Source: Weissella sagaensis (GTDB taxonomy: Bacteria > Bacillota > Bacilli > Lactobacillales > Lactobacillaceae). Taken from it: a stretch of 64,000 nucleotides of DNA. Both the position numbers and the translations under genes were made by a program. Numbering within the stretch: the first letter of the stretch is position 1; each line of letters begins with the position of its first letter. The DNA is taken from contig NZ_BJDT01000005.1 of the NCBI RefSeq assembly GCF_005405285.1, positions 94,285-158,284 of the forward strand, in the 5' to 3' direction. Shown in pieces: positions 37,504 to 45,604 of this stretch. Under the pieces are notes generated by a model, which made no database searches, was not told where the DNA came from, and was given only the letters and a program-made list of their open reading frames with translations.

Positions 37504-37932
37504 TTATAAATGAATTGTTTTACTCAATACCATAGATATATATATTGTTTCTACTAATGAACTCACAAATAAACTAAACACAATTCCTAATATAAGTGTT
37601 GAAAATAGTGTTTGTGTAGTTTTATCAAATAAAGATACAGATACTAATGCAGAAACAGACAATAAAAAATATAATTCTGTAGTAATTAATATTCTATCTA
37701 AAAATTTTTTATCCGTTCTTAATACTTTCAATGGCCCTATTGATAATTTAGGTACGAATACCAACATAGCAACCAAAATAGCAGTCGTCATGCTTGAAAA
37801 AGATAATAAATTAGACATAACATCTATAAAATTGTTAATATTATGCGGTGTAACTTCAAATTTAATAGTCAACCCAAATGCTACTATACCAAATAATATT
37901 GCATATTTATTTCTATTGATTCTGTCTTTCAT
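37504..37932 (-). CDS. Four-helix membrane protein of an accessory cassette (possible effector)
   Basis: 142 residues from the ATG at 37932, which follows GAAGGTGAT; a longer frame to 37989 has no site. Four hydrophobic helices are visible: YAILFGIVAFGLTI, MTTAILVAMLVFV, ELYFLLSVSALVSVSLF, and LFSTLILGIVFSLFVSSLVETIYI. It overlaps the end of the 335-aa gene by 20 bp, so they are coupled. Size and topology resemble RexB of phage lambda (144 aa, four helices), but I see no clear sequence similarity. Inferred role: membrane effector of an exclusion or abortive-infection pair. Confidence 0.7.
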   Translation of the reverse strand: MKDRINRNKYAILFGIVAFGLTIKFEVTPHNINNFIDVMSNLLSFSSMTTAILVAMLVFVPKLSIGPLKVLRTDKKFLDRILITTELYFLLSVSALVSVSLFDKTTQTLFSTLILGIVFSLFVSSLVETIYISMVLSKTIHL

Positions 37933-38920
37933 AACTATCACCTTCGCAAATTGGAAGATTTTTTGTAATGAAGTCTCCCTTAATTGCATATGCTTTGCCT
38001 AGGTAATTAAAGTTATCTAAAATTGTTAACCCTTTAAATTTATCATATTCTATAAATCCGGAGTATGATAATTTATTAGCTAATAAATCATACATAACCT
38101 CTACACCATTATCAATTCCCTCGACATTTATTGATTTCACTTTATCAAAGGCTTTATCTTCGCCTAAACTTTTAATTTTAGCCATTACTCCAGCTTTATT
38201 AAGTTTAGTAGATTTAATTCGAAATTCATATTCATCTCCATTCAATTTATTTGCTAATTTAATATCTCCAAGTTCTGACCGAGAATCATCAATTTCACTT
38301 TCTGCGTCTCCTGTTTTAGCCACTTCAAAACTAAGTGACTGTATTAGTGTCAAATTTTCTAAATTATCTATCGACTTTTCATCCGGAATAAACGCAAATT
38401 TTATTCCATGAACATCCTCCCCATCTTCTCCAAAAATTCTTGACAAGAACTTTTTTAGTGCCCACATATTAGTACCACCAATTGTTCGACTAATACACAC
38501 AATTGAATAAAATGGATCAATTAAAAGCTGAGTGTCAAACAATGGGCCAACTTGAGACATATCGATATCCTCTTCGCTCAAGTCTATGATTTCCTCTCGT
38601 TCGTCTATGACCTTGCTAAGGTTCCCATATTTCACTTCCTGTGTAGAATCGACATTCGCAATATTTATTGCATAAGAATACCATTCTTCACTATCTCCTC
38701 CCAAATTTATAAAACCTTCTAATGGAATTTTTTTTATGGCCGAAATATAATATGTAACATCTTTAATTTCTAACTCATTCACATTATTATACGTTTTATT
38801 TTGAAAATTACGATAAATATTGTCTAATTTTGACCGAAGTGAGAATTGACTACTTTCTCTCTTTCCTTGCTGTAATTGATAAAAACTAACCTTCTTAGAT
38901 TTCGCCTCTTTTTCTGCCAT
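37913..38920 (-). CDS. 335-aa soluble protein of an accessory cassette (possible sensor)
   Basis: 335 residues, no membrane segment. It begins MAEKEAKSKKVSFYQLQQGKR and is mainly alpha/beta with an acidic stretch (IIDLSEEDIDMSQVG near 110) and a segment IVCISRTIGGTNMWALKKFL near 155. I do not recognise a family for certain; the opening recalls uncharacterised phage DUF6731-type proteins. It has its own promoter upstream and shares a transcript with the four-helix protein, ending at a terminator. These are the marks of a moron: a gene set expressed from the lysogen. Confidence 0.72.
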   Translation of the reverse strand: MAEKEAKSKKVSFYQLQQGKRESSQFSLRSKLDNIYRNFQNKTYNNVNELEIKDVTYYISAIKKIPLEGFINLGGDSEEWYSYAINIANVDSTQEVKYGNLSKVIDEREEIIDLSEEDIDMSQVGPLFDTQLLIDPFYSIVCISRTIGGTNMWALKKFLSRIFGEDGEDVHGIKFAFIPDEKSIDNLENLTLIQSLSFEVAKTGDAESEIDDSRSELGDIKLANKLNGDEYEFRIKSTKLNKAGVMAKIKSLGEDKAFDKVKSINVEGIDNGVEVMYDLLANKLSYSGFIEYDKFKGLTILDNFNYLGKAYAIKGDFITKNLPICEGDSYERQNQ

Positions 38921-38953
38921 ATCCCAGTATTCTCCATAATTATATTTTTTTTA

Positions 38954-38982
38954 ATTATGTAATAAAAAAAGCAAGCTGTAAA
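38954..38982 (-). promoter_or_regulatory. Promoter of the accessory cassette
   Basis: Minus-strand TTTACA (38982-38977), 17-nt spacer, CATAAT (38959-38954), 33 bp before the ATG of the 335-aa gene. Confidence 0.55.
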
Positions 38983-39034
38983 CTCGCCTAAAATATAATA
39001 TAGATTTAGTTGTTTTAATTTTAGAAACAACTAG

Positions 39035-39092
39035 AGAGAACTGTGGGGTTCGAACCCACGACCAACGGCTCTACCAACTGAACTAGGCTCTC
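39035..39092 (-). pseudogene. tRNA-like sequence lacking the anticodon arm
   Basis: 58 nt. The minus strand has an acceptor (GAGAGCC with AGTTCTC, one mismatch), a D-arm GTTCAGTTGGTAGAGC and a perfect T-arm GTGGGTTCGAACCCCAC. Between D-arm and T-arm only eight bases (CGTTGGTC) remain where about 26 are expected, so the anticodon stem-loop is gone. It cannot decode. It may be a phage tRNA worn down by deletion, or a retained tRNA mimic. Confidence 0.75.
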
Positions 39093-39221
39093 ACCAACCA
39101 TAGTAACGCACCTTGTGATGATAACTATCATTTTATCCACAACTAGTATCGAAATGATAACTAGTATTCTGCCTTGCCTTATAGTGTGCGAGACAGTCAT
39201 TCAATACTTTCCTTTGTGGCA

Positions 39222-39320
39222 TGCAAGCGGTTAGGATTTGCACCTAACAACGAATAAATCACTGGTATGTGCCTATTCAACACTGGTATTTACTGCGTCT
39301 ACCTATTCCGCCACGCTTGC
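39222..39320 (-). pseudogene. Leucine-type tRNA-like sequence with abnormal anticodon region
   Basis: 99 nt. Acceptor GCAAGCG pairs fully with CGCTTGC, the D-arm TGGCGGAATAGGTAGACGC is Leu-like, and GTTAGGTGCAAATCCTAAC pairs as T-arm but with loop TGCAAAT in place of TTCRANY. The anticodon stem would be GTAAA/TTTAT, but the enclosed loop is about 24 nt and contains ATACCAGTG twice. A partial duplication in the anticodon loop would explain this. Probably non-functional in translation. Confidence 0.65.
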
Positions 39321-39442
39321 TGTGAATCATTGGTTAGTCGTTGTTGCAAGCATATTAAGAAAGCGCCAATTTAGCGACTGAGGATTAATTAACCAACTTT
39401 CCACACTACATATTATGCGCCTATTATTAGCTCAAAACGGTA

Positions 39443-39886
39443 TTAAGCTGGAACTAATGTGGGTCGAAATCGGGTCATGGTTCTGACACTGCTCCCTAGC
39501 CAAATGCCAATCACCTCTTTAAAATCATCTCGCCACGCCCTAACTGTACGTTCATCAACATGTTCTTTTTGTGAAATCTTTATCCACTTTTCATTGTATT
39601 TATACTTGGCAACTAGCACACGCTTACGACAATCTAGTGTTGTGCTTAACATCATCTCAATCATTTCCTTTTGATAACGTAAGTCTTTTAAATATTGGTC
39701 ATTCTCTTCACGTATCATAGCTGACTCAATCGGATTGTTGTAATCATTTTGTTTACGACCACCACCGATATTCTCGTCCGGCACGCTATCAGCGTTGTAT
39801 TTTAATTCTAGTTTACGCATATTAATGTTCATATCTAATCGCCCTGTAAAATAATCACTCAATACCTTATCCAACTTGTCAGCCAT
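39443..39886 (-). CDS. Phage late-gene transcriptional regulator (ArpU/DUF722-like)
   Basis: 147 residues. The C-terminal part has a sigma-like helix-turn-helix (WIKISQKEHVDERTVRAWRDDFKEVIG), preceded by a helical region, the form of ArpU/RinA/DUF722 proteins that switch on the late operon. It is encoded just before the late genes, as these regulators are. The ATG at 39886 has a GAGAGG site and its own promoter. Confidence 0.8.
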   Translation of the reverse strand: MADKLDKVLSDYFTGRLDMNINMRKLELKYNADSVPDENIGGGRKQNDYNNPIESAMIREENDQYLKDLRYQKEMIEMMLSTTLDCRKRVLVAKYKYNEKWIKISQKEHVDERTVRAWRDDFKEVIGIWLGSSVRTMTRFRPTLVPA

Positions 39887-39919
39887 GTCGCACCTCTCTC
39901 ATGTTTTATCTATTCCATA

Positions 39920-39957
39920 ATTATAACATTTATTTTATGTATTCTAAAATGGAATAC
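39920..39957 (-). promoter_or_regulatory. Promoter and possible operator of the late regulator
   Basis: Minus-strand TTTAGA (39948-39943), 17 nt, perfect TATAAT (39925-39920). A perfect inverted repeat, GTATTC-7 nt-GAATAC (39939-39957), covers the -35, suggesting repression. Confidence 0.6.
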
Positions 39958-40041
39958 ATTGGACAAAATAAAAAGCTACTACATTTCTGTAACGGCTAAT
40001 CATTTTAATATTTACTTTGAATTATTCAATGCATTTTGCGA

Positions 40042-41346
40042 TTATGCAGATACACTTACGATCCATTTTATCCATGATATAACGGTTCCAGCTCTTCGGG
40101 TTGCAGTGGATTCGTTAACTGTTGACACTCTATCTAATAACAGCTTAGCGACCCAATCTTTATCAATATCGCTGTGCATAATAAATTCCTGAAATGCTAT
40201 ATTAATGCACTCATCTTGAAGTAGTTGCCTTATAATTAGCATATTTCTAGAATTACTGTTTGGAAGTCTCTTGATTTGTCTACCAATTTCAGTCAACTCA
40301 TATTTATAGGTGCCCTCAACTTTTTGTAATAATCCTATATACATCAGTGCACTGATATAATAGTTACTTTGTCGACGGTTAAACTCATATAGTTTAGTCA
40401 CTTCATTTCCAGTAGTCGTACCATCTACCTTGTTAAGCAAATCTAATACTCGGTTAAAATTATCGGCTTGTGGAAACTGAACATTGTTATCATTCGACTT
40501 TACGATCGGAATTTCCTTTGCAAGTTGCATGATAACTTCGATAGATATATCCAAGTAATGATCAACAATAAAATTAATTTGCTGCACTTTATTAATGCTT
40601 GAATAGTTATTCAAGTCAGTAAATTCAAAAATATGAAATGCATATATACCATCTGAGTGCGTAAAGTATATTGGCATAACCTTCTTATCAGTATTTAAAT
40701 TGTCAAAGATTCGATATGGGTAATATAGCTGCCTAACCATAAAATTTTCAGGAATATGGTTCTTAGCTTCAATAATTGCAAGCTTGTCGCCAGTTTCATA
40801 ACCAGCGTCTATCTCTACTTGACTGTTATTCACAGAAAAATTGTACTTACCGTTATTGTCATCTTTTACATTTATTGAGTAAGAAAACGGACCGCTTTTG
40901 AGCCTGCCGGTAATAGTCGCCGCAGCTGGGAACATTTGCACATCATTATTCTGTAAAACCGTATCAATCATACCAGTCATTTGTGCAACATTTAACGCTA
41001 CAGACTCAGATGTAACATCAAATTCATCAAATGTTCTAATATATTCTGGAATATTAACAGATATTGGCTTTACATCATCTTGATATTCCAATGCACTATA
41101 TGCCTCGAACTTGCCAATAACATAGGTTCCTCTTGTGTCTGGTAGTATAGATAGACTATTTTCCCTAAATATTTCAGGACGTGCTTTGTCCGAATCAAAT
41201 TTAGTCATCAACCTGGGTTCTCTATACTTTTTTATATCTGTAGCTTCAATTTTAACTATCTTGTCTTTTTTCAAGTTATCTAAAATTCTATATTCATCAA
41301 ATATTTTTTCCCAAGCGTCCTCTGTTAAATTCTTTTTCTTAGCCAT
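40042..41346 (-). CDS. Type II restriction endonuclease, PD-(D/E)XK fold (predicted)
   Basis: 434 residues. The middle has the nuclease motif EID at 178-180 followed by IIEAK at 191-195, the D...ExK pattern of PD-(D/E)XK enzymes, then RQLYYPYR. The C-terminal 130 residues look like a winged helix (NRRQSNYYISALMYIGLLQKVEGTYKYELTEIG). It lies 24 bp after a Dam-type methylase on the same strand, so it is the probable cutting partner, with GATC as the inferred target. Specificity is inferred from the methylase alone. Confidence 0.78.
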   Translation of the reverse strand: MAKKKNLTEDAWEKIFDEYRILDNLKKDKIVKIEATDIKKYREPRLMTKFDSDKARPEIFRENSLSILPDTRGTYVIGKFEAYSALEYQDDVKPISVNIPEYIRTFDEFDVTSESVALNVAQMTGMIDTVLQNNDVQMFPAAATITGRLKSGPFSYSINVKDDNNGKYNFSVNNSQVEIDAGYETGDKLAIIEAKNHIPENFMVRQLYYPYRIFDNLNTDKKVMPIYFTHSDGIYAFHIFEFTDLNNYSSINKVQQINFIVDHYLDISIEVIMQLAKEIPIVKSNDNNVQFPQADNFNRVLDLLNKVDGTTTGNEVTKLYEFNRRQSNYYISALMYIGLLQKVEGTYKYELTEIGRQIKRLPNSNSRNMLIIRQLLQDECINIAFQEFIMHSDIDKDWVAKLLLDRVSTVNESTATRRAGTVISWIKWIVSVSA

Positions 41347-41370
41347 ATTTATATCCCTTAACCAAGTAGA

Positions 41371-42222
41371 TTAGATCTTATAATTCATAATCAAGACCTC
41401 ATCTACTGCCCCTCGACCACTAGCTTTACTGTTAATGGCTCTTTTTGCTTTTACAATTCTAGTTGTTTCACTGTACTCTTTGTATAGCTCGTGAATGTAA
41501 GAAGTCGATGAATTAGACATCATGACATACGCGCCCTTTGCGTCTAATTCTTTAAATACATCTCGCAAACGTTCTTGTTCTTCATCTCCGAATCCGTTTA
41601 GTGTATAACCAACAAAGCTTTTCTTATCGTTAGTTACATCAGCATAAGGCGGATCCAAATATACAAAGTCGTTTTTCTTAACGTCTTTCAATGATTCACC
41701 ATAATCACCATTTAAAATCGTGATGTCACTTTTTTGTAAGTACTTTGAGACAGCTCTAATTACGGCTTCATTTACAATTGCTGGATTTTTATATTTACCA
41801 TATGGAACATTAACTTGACCATGACTATTAACTCTAAATAAGCCATTGAACCCAGTTTTGTTTAGGTAAATAAATCTTGCTGCACGTTCCACTTCACTTT
41901 TAGTCTCTAGAGTACCGTCCCGGTCCCAAGCTCGAACTTGATAATAATAGTCACTAGAATTATTTTCACTATGTGTCTCTAATAATTTTAAGAGTTCTTC
42001 ACTTGAGTCTTTAACTACTTGATAAGCGTTCGTTAACTCTGAATTAAAATCATTTATCACTACTTTTTTCAATTGTTTGTCTAAGAAAACAGCTCCACCA
42101 CCAACAAATGGCTCATAATATTTCTTAAAATTCTTTGGTGTGTTCTCGTTAATTTGTGGCAGTAGCTGTCGTTTACCGCCCGCCCATTTTACAAATGGCT
42201 TCACCAGTGGGTTTTTATTCAT
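41371..42222 (-). CDS. DNA adenine methyltransferase, Dam/DpnM (D12) class
   Basis: 283 residues. SAM-binding motif I PFVKWAGGKRQLLPQI and catalytic motif IV DFVYLDPPYAD are both present, with the D12 order. It methylates adenine, most likely in GATC as in DpnM. I use the ATG at 42222 behind AGGTGG; a GTG three codons earlier overlaps that site. It has its own promoter and precedes the nuclease gene, so the host is protected first. Confidence 0.93.
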   Translation of the reverse strand: MNKNPLVKPFVKWAGGKRQLLPQINENTPKNFKKYYEPFVGGGAVFLDKQLKKVVINDFNSELTNAYQVVKDSSEELLKLLETHSENNSSDYYYQVRAWDRDGTLETKSEVERAARFIYLNKTGFNGLFRVNSHGQVNVPYGKYKNPAIVNEAVIRAVSKYLQKSDITILNGDYGESLKDVKKNDFVYLDPPYADVTNDKKSFVGYTLNGFGDEEQERLRDVFKELDAKGAYVMMSNSSTSYIHELYKEYSETTRIVKAKRAINSKASGRGAVDEVLIMNYKI

Positions 42223-42256
42223 TTTATCCACCTATTCTAAAACAGTTATTTACTAC

Positions 42257-42285
42257 ATAATACAATTTACAGGTTAACTAATCAA
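42257..42285 (-). promoter_or_regulatory. Promoter of the restriction-modification pair
   Basis: Minus-strand TTGATT (42285-42280), 17-nt spacer, TATTAT (42262-42257), 35 bp before the methylase start. It would allow expression in the lysogen. Two GATC sites (42323 and 42348) lie just upstream. Confidence 0.6.
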
Positions 42286-42350
42286 TTAAGTTTAACTAAA
42301 TTTATATTTTACCATTACTCCAGATCACTCAATGATTTAACTTTCATGAT

Positions 42351-42452
42351 CTAATATGCCTTACCTTGATAAGCGCTTAACAACTCGTATAAATCGTTTC
42401 CACTTGCGACCACTTCAGCTGTCATTTTCATACGGGCTTTCAGTCTTTTCAC
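42351..42452 (-). CDS. 33-aa phage peptide
   Basis: GTG start at 42452 with GAGGG just upstream. It encodes a basic N-terminus and MTAEVVASGNDLYELLSAYQGKAY. It follows the 128-aa gene by 15 bp in the same operon. The sequence looks protein-like, but there is little else to support it. Confidence 0.4.
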   Translation of the reverse strand: MKRLKARMKMTAEVVASGNDLYELLSAYQGKAY

Positions 42453-42467
42453 CCTCGGCTGTTTGTT

Positions 42468-42854
42468 CTAATTTGCGTGAACTACCTTTTGTAACTCGAT
42501 ATAATCGGGATCATCATTGGGTATAGTTGCATCATCAAATCTAATTGTGTAACCACGCCCATACTGGTCCTTTGTGAACTCGCCAATATGATATCGATGT
42601 TCCAATTTATGAACCAAATTCATCATTTTGGTTCTATCTATCTTTAAATTATCGACTTTACTCTCACGTAGTTCATACATACCGTTTGCGGTTTCAAGGC
42701 GCTTTTGGTAATTTTCACCATCAACAATGTGAACACCAATATGCAGTTCATTAGCTATTTCTTTTTTTGATAGCCCTCTATTCCAAAGTTCAACAAACTT
42801 TTTATAACGTGCTTCATAAGCAGTCGGACTTATGTTAACTCTCGAACTCTTCAT
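42468..42854 (-). CDS. Helix-turn-helix phage protein, 128 aa
   Basis: 128 residues with a helix-turn-helix near the start (FVELWNRGLSKKEIANELHIGVHIVDGEN), then a charged helical region. It lies between the RusA-like gene, which it overlaps, and the accessory region. Probably DNA-binding; role unknown. Confidence 0.6.
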   Translation of the reverse strand: MKSSRVNISPTAYEARYKKFVELWNRGLSKKEIANELHIGVHIVDGENYQKRLETANGMYELRESKVDNLKIDRTKMMNLVHKLEHRYHIGEFTKDQYGRGYTIRFDDATIPNDDPDYIELQKVVHAN

Positions 42855-43287
42855 TTTTATTACTCCAATCTATTTCAACTCGGGGGTTGTCTTTATCAAT
42901 ACCCCTGAAATCGTCATGTAGGCTCGCTACGTACGTCAAATTATCGTTAGGTAAAAACACCTTGCCACGTACAGAAGCCTCTTGAAACCCGTCTAAAATG
43001 AATTTATGCGTGAATGTCCAGTTGTCTAAGTCAGTTCTGCGATTGGGGAAATACCAATCAAGTTGAAATTTGGTATTTTTATCAATCGGACCTAATCCGT
43101 CAACCATCGCTTGGTCGACAATTGCCACAATCTTTGATTGAATACGCTTCTTATATCCTGCTGCAATGTGTCGTCCCATGCCGTTTTTAACGCCGTGTAC
43201 ATTAATCCATTCATTCAACGTTACTTTTACTAGCTTCCCATGCTTAGGAATCATGAATGCTGTTAAGGGGATGATTAACTTAGCCAT
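42835..43287 (-). CDS. RusA-like Holliday junction resolvase
   Basis: 150 residues. The RusA active-site region RRTDLDNWTFTHKFILDGFQE near residue 90 carries the conserved Asp residues, followed by DDFRGID. It cuts branched DNA formed in phage recombination or replication. Its ATG overlaps the stop of the 52-aa gene. Confidence 0.88.
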   Translation of the reverse strand: MAKLIIPLTAFMIPKHGKLVKVTLNEWINVHGVKNGMGRHIAAGYKKRIQSKIVAIVDQAMVDGLGPIDKNTKFQLDWYFPNRRTDLDNWTFTHKFILDGFQEASVRGKVFLPNDNLTYVASLHDDFRGIDKDNPRVEIDWSNKNEEFES

Positions 43288-43445
43288 TAATTTGCCCTCA
43301 CTATCGTGATGTCATCAATCGAAATCGGATAAACACTAGCTAAATACTTTTTCATATAGCCAACGCGCTCCCAGGGCATGGCGCCCCAATACCTATCTTC
43401 GCCAAATACATGAGCATGCAGCTCGTATAACGTTTCTTCGTCCAT
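43287..43445 (-). CDS. 52-aa phage protein
   Basis: ATG at 43445 behind a strong GGGAGGTG. It is acidic at the start (MDEETLYELHAHVFGEDRYWGAMPW) with YISIDDITIV-like beta character at the end, and overlaps the RusA start by 1 bp (TAATG). No family recognised. Confidence 0.65.
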   Translation of the reverse strand: MDEETLYELHAHVFGEDRYWGAMPWERVGYMKKYLASVYPISIDDITIVRAN

Positions 43446-43447
43446 TG

Positions 43448-44188
43448 CTACACCTCCCTGACGTCTCTTAATTTATTCATAGCAATGACATGCTGTGGGT
43501 TCTTAGGAATTAACCTAGAAAGTGTTGCATTGTCGTATTTATTAGCTAATGCAACTGCATTATCATTTGAAGTCATAATCGTTGCTTTGCCTTTGCGGGC
43601 ATCAGCCAATCTAAATAACATGCCTGCTACTTTTTCTTTGGCTTCCTTTTGCGTTTCTTTCCCAAAATCATCAAGAACCAGCACATCAACTTCACGCATG
43701 TATTTCTCAATCACTGCTAACTTCTGCTGCAGCTTTTCATCATGAAATGATTGATAGGTCATATCTCGCCATTCGACAAGCGAAACAAACATCTTTGAAC
43801 GTTCTTCTGATAGCCCGCTGATAATTGCTAACGCTAAGGACGTTTTCCCCGTCCCTGCTTTGCCATAAAGCATGACGTTGAATAATTGTCCATCCAACTC
43901 TTTCATGACCTTATACGCTTGATTAGCCACGTTTCTGGCTGTCTGCTCATTTTCGCCTTGCATAGCAGGCTCCCAATCTTGAAATGTGAATGATCGTTCT
44001 GCTTCATCACCCCAAAGACTAGCTTTGAAATACTTAGCACGCTCTTGCGCTTGCCAACTTTTAATAATTGCATCGTGTTCCAATCGTTTTTTCTCTGCAA
44101 TTTCTGCTTGGGTAGGCATAGCTTTTAAAGTACCTTTTGATAGCGCAAATTCATGTAATTTTTCCATAGCTTCTGATAAATTACCCAT
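43448..44188 (-). CDS. DnaC-like replicative helicase loader
   Basis: 246 residues. AAA+ motifs are present: Walker A LYGKAGTGKTSLA near residue 108 and Walker B VDVLVLDDFGKE. The N-terminal region is helical. It loads the host replicative helicase at the phage origin, together with the DnaD-like initiator encoded just upstream. Confidence 0.92.
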   Translation of the reverse strand: MGNLSEAMEKLHEFALSKGTLKAMPTQAEIAEKKRLEHDAIIKSWQAQERAKYFKASLWGDEAERSFTFQDWEPAMQGENEQTARNVANQAYKVMKELDGQLFNVMLYGKAGTGKTSLALAIISGLSEERSKMFVSLVEWRDMTYQSFHDEKLQQKLAVIEKYMREVDVLVLDDFGKETQKEAKEKVAGMLFRLADARKGKATIMTSNDNAVALANKYDNATLSRLIPKNPQHVIAMNKLRDVREV

Positions 44189-44194
44189 ATCACA

Positions 44195-45040
44195 CTAGTT
44201 ACCTTTCCAATGCTCTTCCATTTCCCTTGCCCATTCAGCACTTTCTTCATTTTTGGGTACTTGGTTAGCATTTCTACGTTCTTGAAAATCACGTTTACTT
44301 GCATCCCATTTAGCAACTGTCGTGATACCTTCTTTTAATTTGTTTTCTAAGATTGCACGAACATAGTTGTAATTACGTTTGCCATTGTTAGATGCTTCTT
44401 CCAATGACCTGACAACAACACCAACTTCCATATGGTCATCTTCTACATAAGCTAATAAGTTTTCAGACTGGAAAGGTGTTAGAACTAATGAGAAACCATT
44501 CTTTTCAATTGCATCAGACAACTGTTGTCGAACGGTGGCGGTTGGGTGGGATTGTTTCTTCTCTATCTCTCCCTCTGTCTCTATCTCTTTATCTATATCT
44601 AACTCTTTCTCTATCTCTACGTGACCCTGTCGTGACTTAGGTGTGACATTGTCACGTTCAATCAGCGTTTGACGTTCTCGTTCTCTTTGTCTGCGTTTAC
44701 GCTCGGTAGATGAACTTTCAGAACCAACCATACTTTTCATTGAAACTAGCTCTACCTCATCACTACCGCTATCAACTAAAAGTCCCTTGTTGTGCAGGTA
44801 ATTTACAGTCACTTGAACGTTTTCAATATCTTCATCAATATCCAATGCAATTTCTTCAATAAAGTTATTTGCAACGCCTTCGAAATATAACTTGCCATCG
44901 CTTTGCAAGCTTTTTAGCAACATCTTCAAATAAATAACTGTATAAGTGTCGCCACCAGCAATTCTGCGCAATGCTTTAATTTCCTTACGATTAAAAAATT
45001 CTTCAGGTAGTTTCAACCAAAAATAACGTTTATTTGTCAT
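44195..45040 (-). CDS. Replication initiator, DnaD/phage O-like
   Basis: 281 residues. The N-terminal winged helix (RYFWLKLPEEFFNRKEIKALRRIAGGDTYTVIYLKML) is typical of phage replisome organisers. A charged Arg/Glu-rich linker (ERKRRQRERERQ) leads to a C-terminal DnaD domain (about 165-240). In many phages the origin lies inside this gene in its repetitive linker; here TATCTCT/ATCTCTA repeats at 44560-44625 are candidates. Confidence 0.88.
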   Translation of the reverse strand: MTNKRYFWLKLPEEFFNRKEIKALRRIAGGDTYTVIYLKMLLKSLQSDGKLYFEGVANNFIEEIALDIDEDIENVQVTVNYLHNKGLLVDSGSDEVELVSMKSMVGSESSSTERKRRQRERERQTLIERDNVTPKSRQGHVEIEKELDIDKEIETEGEIEKKQSHPTATVRQQLSDAIEKNGFSLVLTPFQSENLLAYVEDDHMEVGVVVRSLEEASNNGKRNYNYVRAILENKLKEGITTVAKWDASKRDFQERRNANQVPKNEESAEWAREMEEHWKGN

Positions 45041-45049
45041 ACTGACCCC

Positions 45050-45604
45050 CTAAAACGGTAACTGACTTTCAAAGTTTTCAGGCGTTCCAAACATTTGTTC
45101 AGGACTATATGCACCTTGCTGTGGTTGCTGCTTGAAGTTGCCTTGTTGCTGTGGCTGTTGATTGAAACCACCTTGTTGTGATTGAGGCTGTTGTTGTGGT
45201 TGTTGTCGTTGCTGTCGTTGCTGATTAAAACCACCTTGTTGTTGATTGAAGTTGCCCTGACCTTGCTTGCGTTGCTCGGTTTGTTCCTTGCTCTCTAGCA
45301 AGCTAAAGTTTCGAACATTCACTTCTGTGACATAGACTTTTTGACCTTGGTTGTTATCATAGCTGCGTGTTTGGATACTGCCTTCAAGCCCAATCATTGA
45401 ACCTTTAGCAGTCATATTAGCCATGTTCTCGGCTGACTTACCCCAAATTACAAAGTTGATAAAATCACTCTCGTGTTCACCGTTTGCGTTGCTATATTGT
45501 CGTTGCACAGCTACCGATGAACTAGCCACCGCTTTACCTGAATTTGTATACTTAACTTCCATGTCCTTAGTTAGTCTGCCAGTTAGTACGACGTTGTTTA
45601 TCAT
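45050..45604 (-). CDS. ssb: Single-stranded DNA-binding protein
   Basis: 184 residues. The OB fold (1-105) starts [36 protein letters not shown] long Gln/Asn/Gly linker (about 115-165) follows, and the C-terminus ends ESQLPF, close to the DDDLPF protein-docking tip of SSB. It coats phage single strands during replication and recombination with the ERF protein of the same operon. Confidence 0.96.
   Translation of the reverse strand: MINNVVLTGRLTKDMEVKYTNSGKAVASSSVAVQRQYSNANGEHESDFINFVIWGKSAENMANMTAKGSMIGLEGSIQTRSYDNNQGQKVYVTEVNVRNFSLLESKEQTEQRKQGQGNFNQQQGGFNQQRQQRQQPQQQPQSQQGGFNQQPQQQGNFKQQPQQGAYSPEQMFGTPENFESQLPF

Noticed and set aside
39106..39175. Palindromic stretches (ATGATAACTATCAT, ACTAGTATC...GATAACTAGT) as a third tRNA
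   Set aside because: They form simple hairpins and no cloverleaf with a T-arm could be drawn. They could be packaging or regulator sites, but nothing specific supports this.
44560..44625. Short-period TATCTCT repeats as a microsatellite or iterons
   Set aside because: They fall in the charged linker of the replication initiator gene and are explained by coding of Glu/Ile/Asp runs; an origin role is possible but unsupported.
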